Source of the DNA: DASXUC01 sp036505015 | GTDB taxonomy: Bacteria > Sysuimicrobiota > Sysuimicrobiia > Sysuimicrobiales > Kaftiobacteriaceae | Assembly (NCBI GenBank): GCA_036505015.1 | Contig: DASXUC010000129.1 | Coordinates: 1-10,021, forward strand | Direction: 5' to 3' | Length of the DNA: 10,021 nt | Part shown: one piece after another, positions 1-6,179 of the stretch | Position numbering within the stretch: the first letter of the stretch is position 1 | Layout: the number at the start of each line of letters is the position of its first letter | The notes under the pieces: model-generated | What the model saw: the letters and a program-made list of their open reading frames with translations, nothing else | What the model was told of the DNA's origin: nothing | Database searches by the model: none | Translations under genes and position numbers: made by a program

Positions 1-501
1 GTCCTCGTCGTAAGGCCAGCGCGTCCACAGCGCACGGCGGATCGCGGCGTTCGCGTTGTTGCAAAAGGGGTGGGATTGCGCGAGGTTCGACTCGGGCGGA
101 AACCAGGCCGAGAAGACCTGGCGCTCCGCGTACCGGGTGCCAGCGTCGCCGCGCTGACGCCCGTAGACCAGCGCGACCTGCGGATCCGCAAACGGCGCCA
201 GCATCTGCTCGATCCAGTCGTCGTAGACCGGGTACGTGTGCGCGCTGGCGATCACCACGAACTCGCCGGAGGCGGCCTGGCAGCCGGCGTTGAGCGAGCG
301 GCCGAAGGAGAACTCCTCGGGGCGGATTGAAACCACGCGCGCCGGATAGCGGCTGACGATGTCCAGCGTTCGATCGGTGGACCCGGAGTCCACCACCACG
401 ATGTCGAGACCGGACACGGTCTGGTGGGCCAGGCCGTCGAGCAGCCGCCCGATGTGGGCCTCTTCGTTGAAGCAGCGGATGACCACCGACGCCCGGGCCA
501 T
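1..501 (-). CDS. GT2 family glycosyltransferase, N-terminal 167 residues
   Basis: The frame is open to base 1, so the C-terminal part lies outside the window. The ATG at 501 shares one base with the aldolase stop (TGATG), and a modest GGAG lies 8 nt upstream (510-513). The visible protein is a GT-A fold inverting glycosyltransferase: SVVIRCFNEEAHIGRLL (5-21), LDIVVVDSGSTDRTLDIV (32-49) with the nucleotide-binding DSGSTD, FSFGRSLNAGCQAASGEFVV (64-83), and IASAHTYPVYDDWIEQM (84-100). In the last segment SAH stands where many GT2 enzymes have DxD, a variant common in the rhamnosyl/exopolysaccharide GT2 subgroup. CNNANAAIRRALW (147-159) is the usual acceptor-side segment. It would transfer a sugar from an NDP donor during assembly of the same polysaccharide. 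Donor and acceptor are unknown. Confidence 0.9.
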   Translation of the reverse strand, partial: MARASVVIRCFNEEAHIGRLLDGLAHQTVSGLDIVVVDSGSTDRTLDIVSRYPARVVSIRPEEFSFGRSLNAGCQAASGEFVVIASAHTYPVYDDWIEQMLAPFADPQVALVYGRQRGDAGTRYAERQVFSAWFPPESNLAQSHPFCNNANAAIRRALWTRWPYDED

Positions 502-1289
502 CAGGACGGCTCCGGCCCCAGCAGGCGGCGGATCTCGGCGAGACCGCGCCGGGATGCTTCCGACAGCATCGTGATGTCAAGACTGTAGGCGATCATGCGG
601 TACCCTTCATCCGTCCGCCGGCGGACATCCGCCGGGTCGGGCTGGATCACGTGGATGCCCGGTGCCACGCCGTGCCGCCGGCAGGATTCGAGGATGCGGT
701 GCTCCGCGTCACGCATCAGGCGGTGGTTGAACTGGCCGGTGATTCCCATCGACGCGCTGAGGTCGTACGGACCGATGAACGCGACGTCGACTCCCGGCAC
801 CGCCAGGATCTCGTCCACGGCGGCCACGCCGTCGACGTGCTCGATCTGGACGCAGACGACCGACTCCGTGTTCGCCGCGGCCACCGCCGCCTCCAGTCGC
901 ATGCCGTAGACGTTCGCGCGCGCGAATCCGACCCCGCGGCTTCCCTCGGGCGGGTACTTGACCGCGGCGACGACCTCTTCGGCCTGTTCGGAGGTGTTGA
1001 TCAGCGGCGCGATCACTCCCCCCGCCCCGGCATCCATGAACCGCTTCACGGTCGCGTAGTCGTGCCCGGGGAGGCGGACCAGCGCCGCGCACGAGGGGCT
1101 CCCCGACCGGATGGCCTGAAACAGTCCCTGTACCTGCGGCACATCCACCGCCGAGTGCTCGGCATCCACGGTCAGGAAGTCGAATCCCGCCGCCGCCATG
1201 AGCTCCGCGGCGATCGGGCTGGCGCTGTTGACCCAGCTGCCGACGACCCGGCCACCGGAGCGCAGGGTCTCCCGCAGACCCTTATCCAT
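501..1289 (-). CDS. HpcH/HpaI-family pyruvate aldolase
   Basis: A 262-residue TIM-barrel class II aldolase of the HpcH/HpaI family (relatives include HpaI, GarL and RhmA), metal-dependent enzymes that join or cleave pyruvate and an aldehyde to give 4-hydroxy-2-oxo acids. Motifs: VDAEHSAVDV (41-50) with base H45 (usually DxEHGPxD); ALVRLPGHD (69-77) with pyruvate-binding R72; AGAGGVIAPLINT (87-99); KYPPEGSRGVGFARANVYG (111-129); VCVQIEHVDGVAAVDEI (145-161) with metal ligand E150; and VDVAFIGPYDLSASMG (167-182) with D176. Length is typical. The frame extends 10 residues upstream, but the ATG at 1289 gives the normal MDKGLRETLRSG start and overlaps the end of the cytidylyltransferase by 8 bases (ATGGATAA). 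These enzymes are usually catabolic. Here, next to a CMP-ulosonate synthetase, it may instead make a 3-deoxy-2-ulosonic acid from pyruvate and a sugar aldehyde; this is inference. Confidence 0.88.
   Translation of the reverse strand: MDKGLRETLRSGGRVVGSWVNSASPIAAELMAAAGFDFLTVDAEHSAVDVPQVQGLFQAIRSGSPSCAALVRLPGHDYATVKRFMDAGAGGVIAPLINTSEQAEEVVAAVKYPPEGSRGVGFARANVYGMRLEAAVAAANTESVVCVQIEHVDGVAAVDEILAVPGVDVAFIGPYDLSASMGITGQFNHRLMRDAEHRILESCRRHGVAPGIHVIQPDPADVRRRTDEGYRMIAYSLDITMLSEASRRGLAEIRRLLGPEPS
510..513 (-). promoter_or_regulatory. Probable ribosome binding site of the GT2 gene
   Basis: GGAG on the minus strand, 8 nt before the ATG at 501 and inside the 3' end of the aldolase gene. It is short, so it could be chance in a GC-rich sequence. 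Confidence 0.35.
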
Positions 1290-2028
1290 CGGAAGGAGGG
1301 AGGGACGCCAGCAGAGCACGAATGTCCGACCCGCGGCTCACCCACCATTCGGAGACCGCGGCATCCAGCAGCGTGTGGATGTCGCGGCCGGTGACCCACG
1401 GCCGGACGATCGGCGCGCACTTCGCCCCCATCCACCACCACGGGTTCGGACCGTCCCGGCGCTGGACACAGTCCTTGCGAAACGTCCAGACGCCTTGATC
1501 GTAGTAATAGGCCTTGGGATAGGACTGCCGTTCCGTCGACACCTGGCGGTGCTTGTCGCCAAAGGCGTACACCAGTCCGTCCTCGACCTGCAGGGCCCGG
1601 AACGGGTGGTCGTCGGCGGCTTCCCATACCGACATGACCGAATCGAGGTCGGACCGTTCCTCGAGCAGCGCCAGCGACCGGTCGATCAACTCGGCGTCCA
1701 CCATGACCGTGTTCCCCAGCAGCAGCACGACGTTGGCGAGATCGCTTCGATGCACGTCAACGAATTCCACCGCGTGCTTGATCACGTCACCGTGGTTCAC
1801 GTGGTCCCCCGCCAGTTCGTCCGGCCGCCAGATGATCTCGCAGCCCATGGCGCGGCCGACGTCGGCGATCTCCTCGCCGTCGGTCGTGATGTACACCCCG
1901 TCGACGCGGCCGGCGTCCCGCGCGGCCTGGATCGGGTAGGCGATCAGCGGCGTGCCGCCCACCGGATAGACATTCTTCTGGATGATGGACTTGCTCCCCG
2001 CTCGGGCGGTGATGATCGCGGCGTTCAC
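1282..2028 (-). CDS. Cytidylyltransferase, CMP-sialate/CMP-Kdo synthetase-like
   Basis: A 248-residue nucleotidyltransferase of the NeuA/KdsB superfamily, which activates 3-deoxy-2-ulosonic acids (sialic acid, legionaminic acid, Kdo and relatives) with CTP to give CMP-sugars in the cytoplasm. Motifs: ITARAGSKSIIQKNV (6-20), the CTP-binding P-loop (usually IxARxGSKxIxxKN); VYITTDGEEIADVGRAMG (45-62); WRPDELAGD (67-75); and GRDIHTLLDA (214-223), whose D216 and D222 fit the metal-binding DIDxxxD element. Oddity: the LQPTSPLR motif of standard NeuA is replaced by LLLGNTVMVD (102-111), and the expected NG after the acceptor loop reads YYDQGVWTF (175-183). Activity is therefore probable, but the sugar may be unusual. 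The GTG start overlaps the upstream stop and has the best Shine-Dalgarno sequence in the window (GGAGG, 5-nt spacer). It is the only complete gene here ending in TAA. Confidence 0.85.
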   Translation of the reverse strand: MNAAIITARAGSKSIIQKNVYPVGGTPLIAYPIQAARDAGRVDGVYITTDGEEIADVGRAMGCEIIWRPDELAGDHVNHGDVIKHAVEFVDVHRSDLANVVLLLGNTVMVDAELIDRSLALLEERSDLDSVMSVWEAADDHPFRALQVEDGLVYAFGDKHRQVSTERQSYPKAYYYDQGVWTFRKDCVQRRDGPNPWWWMGAKCAPIVRPWVTGRDIHTLLDAAVSEWWVSRGSDIRALLASLPPSDG

Positions 2029-2981
2029 GTCACCCTCCGACTTCCGGTTCGCGTTTCCGCGTTTCCGTGTTCCCGCGTTCCCGGTTCGAGAGTCCAGAGC
2101 GACAGATCGCGGCCCAACAGCGCGGCGAGCCGCTCCACGTCCGGGGCGAATTCGGCGTCCAGCGTCCGCCGCAGGTCAGCCGCGAGCACCGGGCGCGCGA
2201 CGCTGCGGGAGTTCAGGCGGATGACGGCTTGTCCCAGACGCCGCCGCAGCGACGGCGGGGCCAGCGTGCGCACGATCGTGCGCACGCCCGGGGAGAACTT
2301 CATGACGTTGCGCACGAACGGGCTCCGGATTTGCTTGTTCTCTTTGTGCACGGTGAACCGGGCCCGCGGCGACGGATCGAGCCCCAGGAACCGGCAGGTC
2401 GCGGCATACGCGCCCGCCGTGTCGGCCGCGAATTCATCGAAGATGATCACGTGGACGCGCGACCGGTCGAAGGTCTCCAGATAGCGCCTGACCTGCTCCG
2501 CGTATCGACCGATCTCGCGGTAGAACAGACACTCGATCGGATAGGGATTCGGCGGCAGCCGCCGCCCGCGGCGCCGCTCCGGTTCCGCCGCGAGCGCCGC
2601 CGCGAAGTCCTCGAGGTCTTCGTGTCCGCTGTAGAGGCGCTGGCTGTGCAGGGAGTAGATCATGTCGGTGGGTCGCCGCAGCATGATGATGATGCGGGCG
2701 TCTGGGTTGAACGCCTTGATGCGTGCGGCCGCCTCGCGCGAGTACAGGTAATACACCGAGGCCTCGCCGGCGCGCTGCGCTTCCGCCCCCGGCCGAAACA
2801 GACTCAAGTATGTGGTTTCGTCATGCACGTAGCGGGGCGAGTAGAGATCGGGGCAGAAGTAGTGCGGTTCCTTGCGGGCGGGCAGGAACACGTCGGGATG
2901 TTCGTTCAGATACGCGTGGAGCGACGTCGTCCCGGACTTGGGCGCACCAACGATGAAGAAATCGGGTCTGCGCACGGTCAT
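2025..2981 (-). CDS. Sulfotransferase D (paralogue of B)
   Basis: A 318-residue PAPS-dependent glycan sulfotransferase. The phosphosulfate loop is FFIVGAPKSGTTSLHAYL (8-25) with K15. The 3'-phosphate site is RIIIMLRRPTDMIYSLHSQR (96-115) with R102 and S110. It shares RKEPHYFCPDLYSP and AGEASVYYLYSREAA exactly with sulfotransferase B and aligns with it to the conserved D-L-S-x-W near the C-terminus. Beyond the point where B ends it has an extra basic tail (about 302-318, TREHGNAETRTGSRRVT) that is encoded by a degenerate 8-bp tandem repeat. The ATG at 2981 overlaps the preceding TGA (ATGA); the TGA stop overlaps the GTG of the cytidylyltransferase (GTGA). B and D are separated by two unrelated genes, so they are not a simple tandem duplicate. 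They probably sulfate different positions or residues of the same glycan, which is inference. Confidence 0.9.
   Translation of the reverse strand: MTVRRPDFFIVGAPKSGTTSLHAYLNEHPDVFLPARKEPHYFCPDLYSPRYVHDETTYLSLFRPGAEAQRAGEASVYYLYSREAAARIKAFNPDARIIIMLRRPTDMIYSLHSQRLYSGHEDLEDFAAALAAEPERRRGRRLPPNPYPIECLFYREIGRYAEQVRRYLETFDRSRVHVIIFDEFAADTAGAYAATCRFLGLDPSPRARFTVHKENKQIRSPFVRNVMKFSPGVRTIVRTLAPPSLRRRLGQAVIRLNSRSVARPVLAADLRRTLDAEFAPDVERLAALLGRDLSLWTLEPGTREHGNAETRTGSRRVT
2034..2038 (-). promoter_or_regulatory. Ribosome binding site of the cytidylyltransferase gene
   Basis: On the minus strand GGAGG lies 5 nt before the GTG start at 2028, inside the last codons of sulfotransferase D. It is the only well-placed Shine-Dalgarno sequence I found at the junctions, and it supports the GTG start. 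It suggests this gene can also be initiated independently of coupling. Confidence 0.6.
2046..2087. repeat. Degenerate 8-bp tandem repeat inside the 3' end of sulfotransferase D
   Basis: On the plus strand units of GTTYCCGY follow each other: GTTTCCGC (2053-2060), GTTTCCGT (2061-2068), GTTCCCGC (2069-2076) and GTTCCCG (2077-2083), with partial GGTTCG units on both sides. On the coding strand it encodes most of the extra C-terminal tail of sulfotransferase D (about residues 302-316) that paralogue B lacks. An 8-bp unit is not a multiple of three, so each unit change would shift the frame and move the stop relative to the next gene's start. Confidence 0.7.
2264..2287. repeat. Perfect 24-bp palindrome inside sulfotransferase D
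   Basis: The half-site GCGTGCGCACGA (2264-2275) is followed directly by its exact reverse complement (2276-2287). It arises from a 9-bp direct repeat, GTGCGCACG, encoding Val-Arg-Thr twice around ATC (Ile). It has no loop and no T-tract, so it does not look like an intrinsic terminator, and it may be a by-product of the coding repeat. Confidence 0.6.
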
Positions 2982-4432
2982 CCCACCCGCTCGACGAGCG
3001 CCACGGGACGCGGGCGGGAGTCACCATCGGCGTAGGCTGTCGTGTCGATCATGCGAACCGGAACGACTCTGGCGAGCGACTCCATGTGCACCGGTATGGT
3101 CTCCGGGGACTCTCCCTGGTGCCCTTCGTAGAGGAGGTACCGCCACCGCAGGCCGGCCAGCGTCGGCATGAACCCGAGGTGCTGCCGCACGGCAAGGTAG
3201 AGCACCACCGCGTCGTCCGTGAAGCGCCGCAGCCGTTCCGGGACATCCTCCGCCAGCGGATAGGCCGCATGGAGCTGTGCCCCGATCATGTCGAGCCGCG
3301 TGTTTCCCAGCGCAAGCTGCAGACGCCGCGCATGTTCGATGACTCGGGGCAGGTCCCACCCGATGCCCCACCGGGCGCCGGCGGCGAGGGCCTCTGCCAG
3401 CATCATCCCGGCGTTGCACCCCACGTCGAAGAAGATGCGGAGGTCCGGATCGATGCCGTGCCGTTTCAGCAGGGCGGACATCATTCGCCAACGGAGCTGC
3501 GTGTCGCGCTTCGCCGTCTCGCCGGCAAGCGGCACGGACTGATACAGATACTTTCCTCCCCGCGCGGCGTAGGCGGTCCCAAAATGCAGTTCGCCGGACG
3601 CGGCCTCCAGCAGCCGCCGCACCACCAGCCGCTGGTCGGTCACCAGAAACTGCTGAAAGTCGACGTATCGGACGGTGCCGCCGGGGCCGGATTTGACGAG
3701 GTTGCGGGCGCAATCGGGGGGCGAGAAGTCGCCCCGCTGCCGCCAGTTGGGCGGGATCACGGCCAGTTCACCCGACTGCAGCCGCTCCTCCAGCGCGCTC
3801 ATGAATGCGCGGTATTCCTCCATCGTGGGGACGTCGCGTCCGGCATCCTGGACGACAAACGCAGTCAGCGACCCGCCGTCGGCGGTGGTGATCTCCGCCA
3901 TGTCGTAGATGGCTGGACCAATCCCATGCATGGCCAGGTAGCCCGCCGCAAGCACCTGGCGGCGCGGGGATCCCGTCAGACGCGTCTGCAGGGTGGTCGT
4001 CTGGCCGGCGCCCACGTACCGGGACTCTTCCGGCGAGCCGGGATCCTTCAGGATCTTGAACCCGGCGTCCGCCGGATAGAATCCGGCGGCCTCGGGAAAC
4101 AGACCGGCGAGTTCGGGCTGGGGCGGGAGGTAGAACGTGTGGCGGCCCTCCGAAGACACAATCCCGTGGCCGACCAACCAGTCTCGGAGCGCCTCGGGTC
4201 CGCTGAACCCAGGCAGCCGTGCGGACCAACGCAGTGGCCGCTGGCGATCAGCGAGGTCGGCATCCGGACGGCCGGCCGCATGCGTGAGGACGCCGGCGCG
4301 CCAGGCATGGAGCGCCACCCGGACCTCTCCGCGGAGCCGTCTGGCCGATTCGTACACCACACGGCCCACCCGGGAGCGGCGCAGCGTCCGTCCGATCTTA
4401 TGCCGGTAGCTCGCCAACGCGTTCTCGCTCAC
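2978..4432 (-). CDS. Two-domain protein: kinase-like N-terminal half, SAM-methyltransferase C-terminal half
   Basis: A 484-residue protein. The C-terminal half carries a Rossmann-type SAM-binding motif, IFFDVGCNAGMMLAEAL (333-349), then an acidic beta2 end at WGIGWDLP (355-362), VVLYLAVRQHLG (409-420) and YLLYEGHQGES (432-442); this is a class I methyltransferase. The N-terminal half (about 100-275) looks like a protein-kinase/LPS-kinase fold: FKILKDP (125-131) could hold a beta3 lysine, AFVVQDAGRDVPTMEEY (191-207) a hinge, PDCARNLV (239-246) a catalytic-loop Asn, and VRYVDFQQFLV (254-264) a DFG-like Asp258. The HRD-type Asp is not at the usual five residues before that Asn, so it may be a divergent kinase or a pseudokinase. 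I do not recognise a named family. Kinase plus methyltransferase recalls WbdD, the O9a-antigen chain terminator, but with the domains in the opposite order. The frame runs upstream to 4885, but 151 residues there are shadow of sulfotransferase C; the GTG at 4432 gives a GTGA overlap. Confidence 0.75.
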   Translation of the reverse strand: MSENALASYRHKIGRTLRRSRVGRVVYESARRLRGEVRVALHAWRAGVLTHAAGRPDADLADRQRPLRWSARLPGFSGPEALRDWLVGHGIVSSEGRHTFYLPPQPELAGLFPEAAGFYPADAGFKILKDPGSPEESRYVGAGQTTTLQTRLTGSPRRQVLAAGYLAMHGIGPAIYDMAEITTADGGSLTAFVVQDAGRDVPTMEEYRAFMSALEERLQSGELAVIPPNWRQRGDFSPPDCARNLVKSGPGGTVRYVDFQQFLVTDQRLVVRRLLEAASGELHFGTAYAARGGKYLYQSVPLAGETAKRDTQLRWRMMSALLKRHGIDPDLRIFFDVGCNAGMMLAEALAAGARWGIGWDLPRVIEHARRLQLALGNTRLDMIGAQLHAAYPLAEDVPERLRRFTDDAVVLYLAVRQHLGFMPTLAGLRWRYLLYEGHQGESPETIPVHMESLARVVPVRMIDTTAYADGDSRPRPVALVERVG

Positions 4433-5262
4433 GGCCGGTAACCGTAGAAATCTGGCAGGACCTCGACCATTCGCCGGTTCAGATACTCCACGTCGTCGGG
4501 GGCGAGGTAGTCGGCGTAGCCTCCGACCTTTCCCCGGCGGGTCTTGAACGATTCCGCTTCCTGCGCGTCGGCGGCACGCAGTTTCCTCGACTGGAACCGG
4601 TCCTCGGTTTCCATCTTGCGCATGTTCTCGAAGGAGGCGAATTCGACCGCCTCGGCCACCACTGCTTCGGCGACGCCGGGCAGTCCGAGGAAATCCAGGA
4701 CGCGGCGGAGCTCGCGGCGGGCATCCTGGCGCATGTCCTCGTACCGGATGAGGAGGAAGTCCTTCACGACGCCGCGGTTGGCCTCCCAGATGGCATAGTA
4801 GCGGAGGACCGTTTCGTACCCTCCGGCCTCCTGGCGGATGAACGACGTCATGTCCCCCATCGCCCTGCGGCGGCGTTCGCGCCACTGGAAATAGGTCGAG
4901 ACGATCACGTCCCGCGGGTCGCGGGCCAGGAAAATGATCTTCTTCCGCCGCAGCGAGCGCTTCGACGTCGCCAGCTCCGCGGGACGCTTGACCTGCGGCA
5001 TGTCCTCATGGGTCACGTAGATGCGCGGGATGTCGCGATGTAACCCCGCCAGCTTGTGCAGTTCGAGCAGGTTGGCGTCCCCCAGACGGAAGTGCTGCTG
5101 GACGGCGCGCCCAATCAGCAGCCGCAGCCAGGTGCGCCCACACTTGGGAAATGACACCAGCAGCACGTCGGCGGCGTTCCGCTCGTGCCGGATCGCCAGG
5201 GACTTGGCCGCAGGCCAGTCCCGGACGGCCTTCCAGAGCCAGCGCTGAGGAGCCGCCATCAT
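4429..5262 (-). CDS. Sulfotransferase C, cytosolic SULT-type
   Basis: A 277-residue PAPS-dependent sulfotransferase of the Sulfotransfer_1 family, closer to cytosolic SULTs than the other three in the cluster. The phosphosulfate loop is VSFPKCGRTWLRLLI (36-50) with catalytic candidate K40; the classical SULT form is YPKSGTTW. The 3'-phosphate site is KIIFLARDPRDVIVSTYFQW (108-127) with R114 and S122. FLLIRYEDMRQD (169-180) matches the conserved LxxxYEDM strand, and RRGKVGGY (242-249) corresponds to the RKGxxGDWK PAPS-binding loop, with GY in place of DW. YVTHEDMPQ (82-90) lies where SULTs have their catalytic His (KTHLP). The start is the first ATG of a tandem ATGATG; it overlaps the preceding TGA by four bases. 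The second ATG (5259) has a better-placed GGAGGG upstream and may also be used, changing the protein by one residue. The acceptor is unknown. Confidence 0.9.
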   Translation of the reverse strand: MMAAPQRWLWKAVRDWPAAKSLAIRHERNAADVLLVSFPKCGRTWLRLLIGRAVQQHFRLGDANLLELHKLAGLHRDIPRIYVTHEDMPQVKRPAELATSKRSLRRKKIIFLARDPRDVIVSTYFQWRERRRRAMGDMTSFIRQEAGGYETVLRYYAIWEANRGVVKDFLLIRYEDMRQDARRELRRVLDFLGLPGVAEAVVAEAVEFASFENMRKMETEDRFQSRKLRAADAQEAESFKTRRGKVGGYADYLAPDDVEYLNRRMVEVLPDFYGYRP

Positions 5263-6179
5263 CCCTCCGGGTCCCGAGTCCAGCGTGACAGATCGTAGTC
5301 TAGCAGCCTGCCCAGCGAGGCGACGTCCGCGGCGAATTCCGCCTGCAGCCGGCGCCGCAGCGCCGGGGACATCGGGCGGCGCGGAGTGGCGCGCCGGTTC
5401 AGCTGGTGCAGCGTTTCGGCCAGCCCGCGGCGCAACGGGCGCGGCATGACCGCACGGGCAAGGGCCCGCGTGGCCGGCGAGAACTTCATCCAGTCCCGCA
5501 GCCGGGGGCTGCGGACGGTCGTGTTCGGATTAGCCGTCTGAAATACGGGCCGAAATTCCGCGTCAATCTCCAGGAAACGGCAGACCCGCTCGAACGAGCC
5601 CGCCGGATCCTGCACAAAGTCGTCGAAGTAGATGACGTGGATCTGACCGCGCGCGAACCTCTGCAGGTACCGTGCCACTTGGCCCGCGTACTTGCCCATC
5701 TCGCGGTAAAAGAGGCACGGGATCGGATACGGATTGGGAGGTAGGTTGTACCCGAGTTTGCGCGCCGGCTCCGCCGCGAGCGCCGCCTCGAACTCTTCGA
5801 TTTCTTCATAGCCGCCGAACAGGCGCTGGCTGTGCAGGGAATGGATCATGTCGACCGGGTTGCGCAGCATCATGATGATCCGCGCGTCGGGAGCAAACGC
5901 CGCGATGCGGCCGGCGGCTTCTCGCGAGTAGAGGTAGTAGACGGACGCTTCGCCCGCCCGCCTGCGCCCGGCGCCGCGCGCGAACAGCGAGAGATACGTG
6001 GGTTCGTCGTGCACGTAGGTGGGCGAGTAGAGGTCCGGGCAGAAATAGTGGGGCTCTTTCCGCGGCGACGTGTACACCTCGGGATGAGCATCCAGCCAGC
6101 GGTAGAGTGATGTGGTCCCGCACTTCGGCGCGCCGACGATGAAGAAATTCGGACGGGTGGCCGTGGCGACCGCTGTCAT
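5259..6179 (-). CDS. Sulfotransferase B (paralogue of D)
   Basis: A 306-residue PAPS-dependent glycan sulfotransferase. The phosphosulfate loop is FFIVGAPKCGTTSLYRWL (12-29) with candidate catalytic K19. The 3'-phosphate site is RIIMMLRNPVDMIHSLHSQR (100-119) with R106 and S114. RKEPHYFCPDLYSP (40-53) and AGEASVYYLYSREAA (75-89) are identical, residue for residue, in sulfotransferase D (2025-2981), and most of the rest aligns almost without gaps. The C-terminal half is basic (residues about 225-280) and ends DLSRWTRDPEG. The ATG at 6179 is chosen because it overlaps the upstream stop in ATGA; a GTG at 6188 would add three residues and cannot be excluded. No Shine-Dalgarno sequence is seen. 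The enzyme is expected to act on the polysaccharide or its lipid-linked precursor in the cytoplasm, where PAPS is available. The position sulfated is unknown. Confidence 0.9.
   Translation of the reverse strand: MTAVATATRPNFFIVGAPKCGTTSLYRWLDAHPEVYTSPRKEPHYFCPDLYSPTYVHDEPTYLSLFARGAGRRRAGEASVYYLYSREAAGRIAAFAPDARIIMMLRNPVDMIHSLHSQRLFGGYEEIEEFEAALAAEPARKLGYNLPPNPYPIPCLFYREMGKYAGQVARYLQRFARGQIHVIYFDDFVQDPAGSFERVCRFLEIDAEFRPVFQTANPNTTVRSPRLRDWMKFSPATRALARAVMPRPLRRGLAETLHQLNRRATPRRPMSPALRRRLQAEFAADVASLGRLLDYDLSRWTRDPEG

Noticed and set aside
1290..1305. Purine-rich GGAAGGAGGGAGGG near the aldolase start as a ribosome binding site
   Set aside because: It is on the plus strand. On the coding strand it reads as a pyrimidine tract and cannot pair with the 16S rRNA end.
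2264..2287. Palindrome as an intrinsic terminator
   Set aside because: It has no loop and no T-tract on either strand and sits in the middle of a gene within a coupled operon.
1198..4441. Long plus-strand open frames (for example 1198-2484, 2067-3035 and 3086-4441)
   Set aside because: They lie opposite well-supported genes, and their products are Arg/His/Gly/Pro-rich with no recognisable motifs. Such antisense frames are expected in GC-rich DNA with strong third-position GC.
4433..4885. N-terminal extension of the kinase/methyltransferase frame to 4885
   Set aside because: The 151 extra residues are a frame-shifted reading of sulfotransferase C, rich in Arg/Pro/Gly. The GTG at 4432 gives the GTGA junction seen throughout the cluster.
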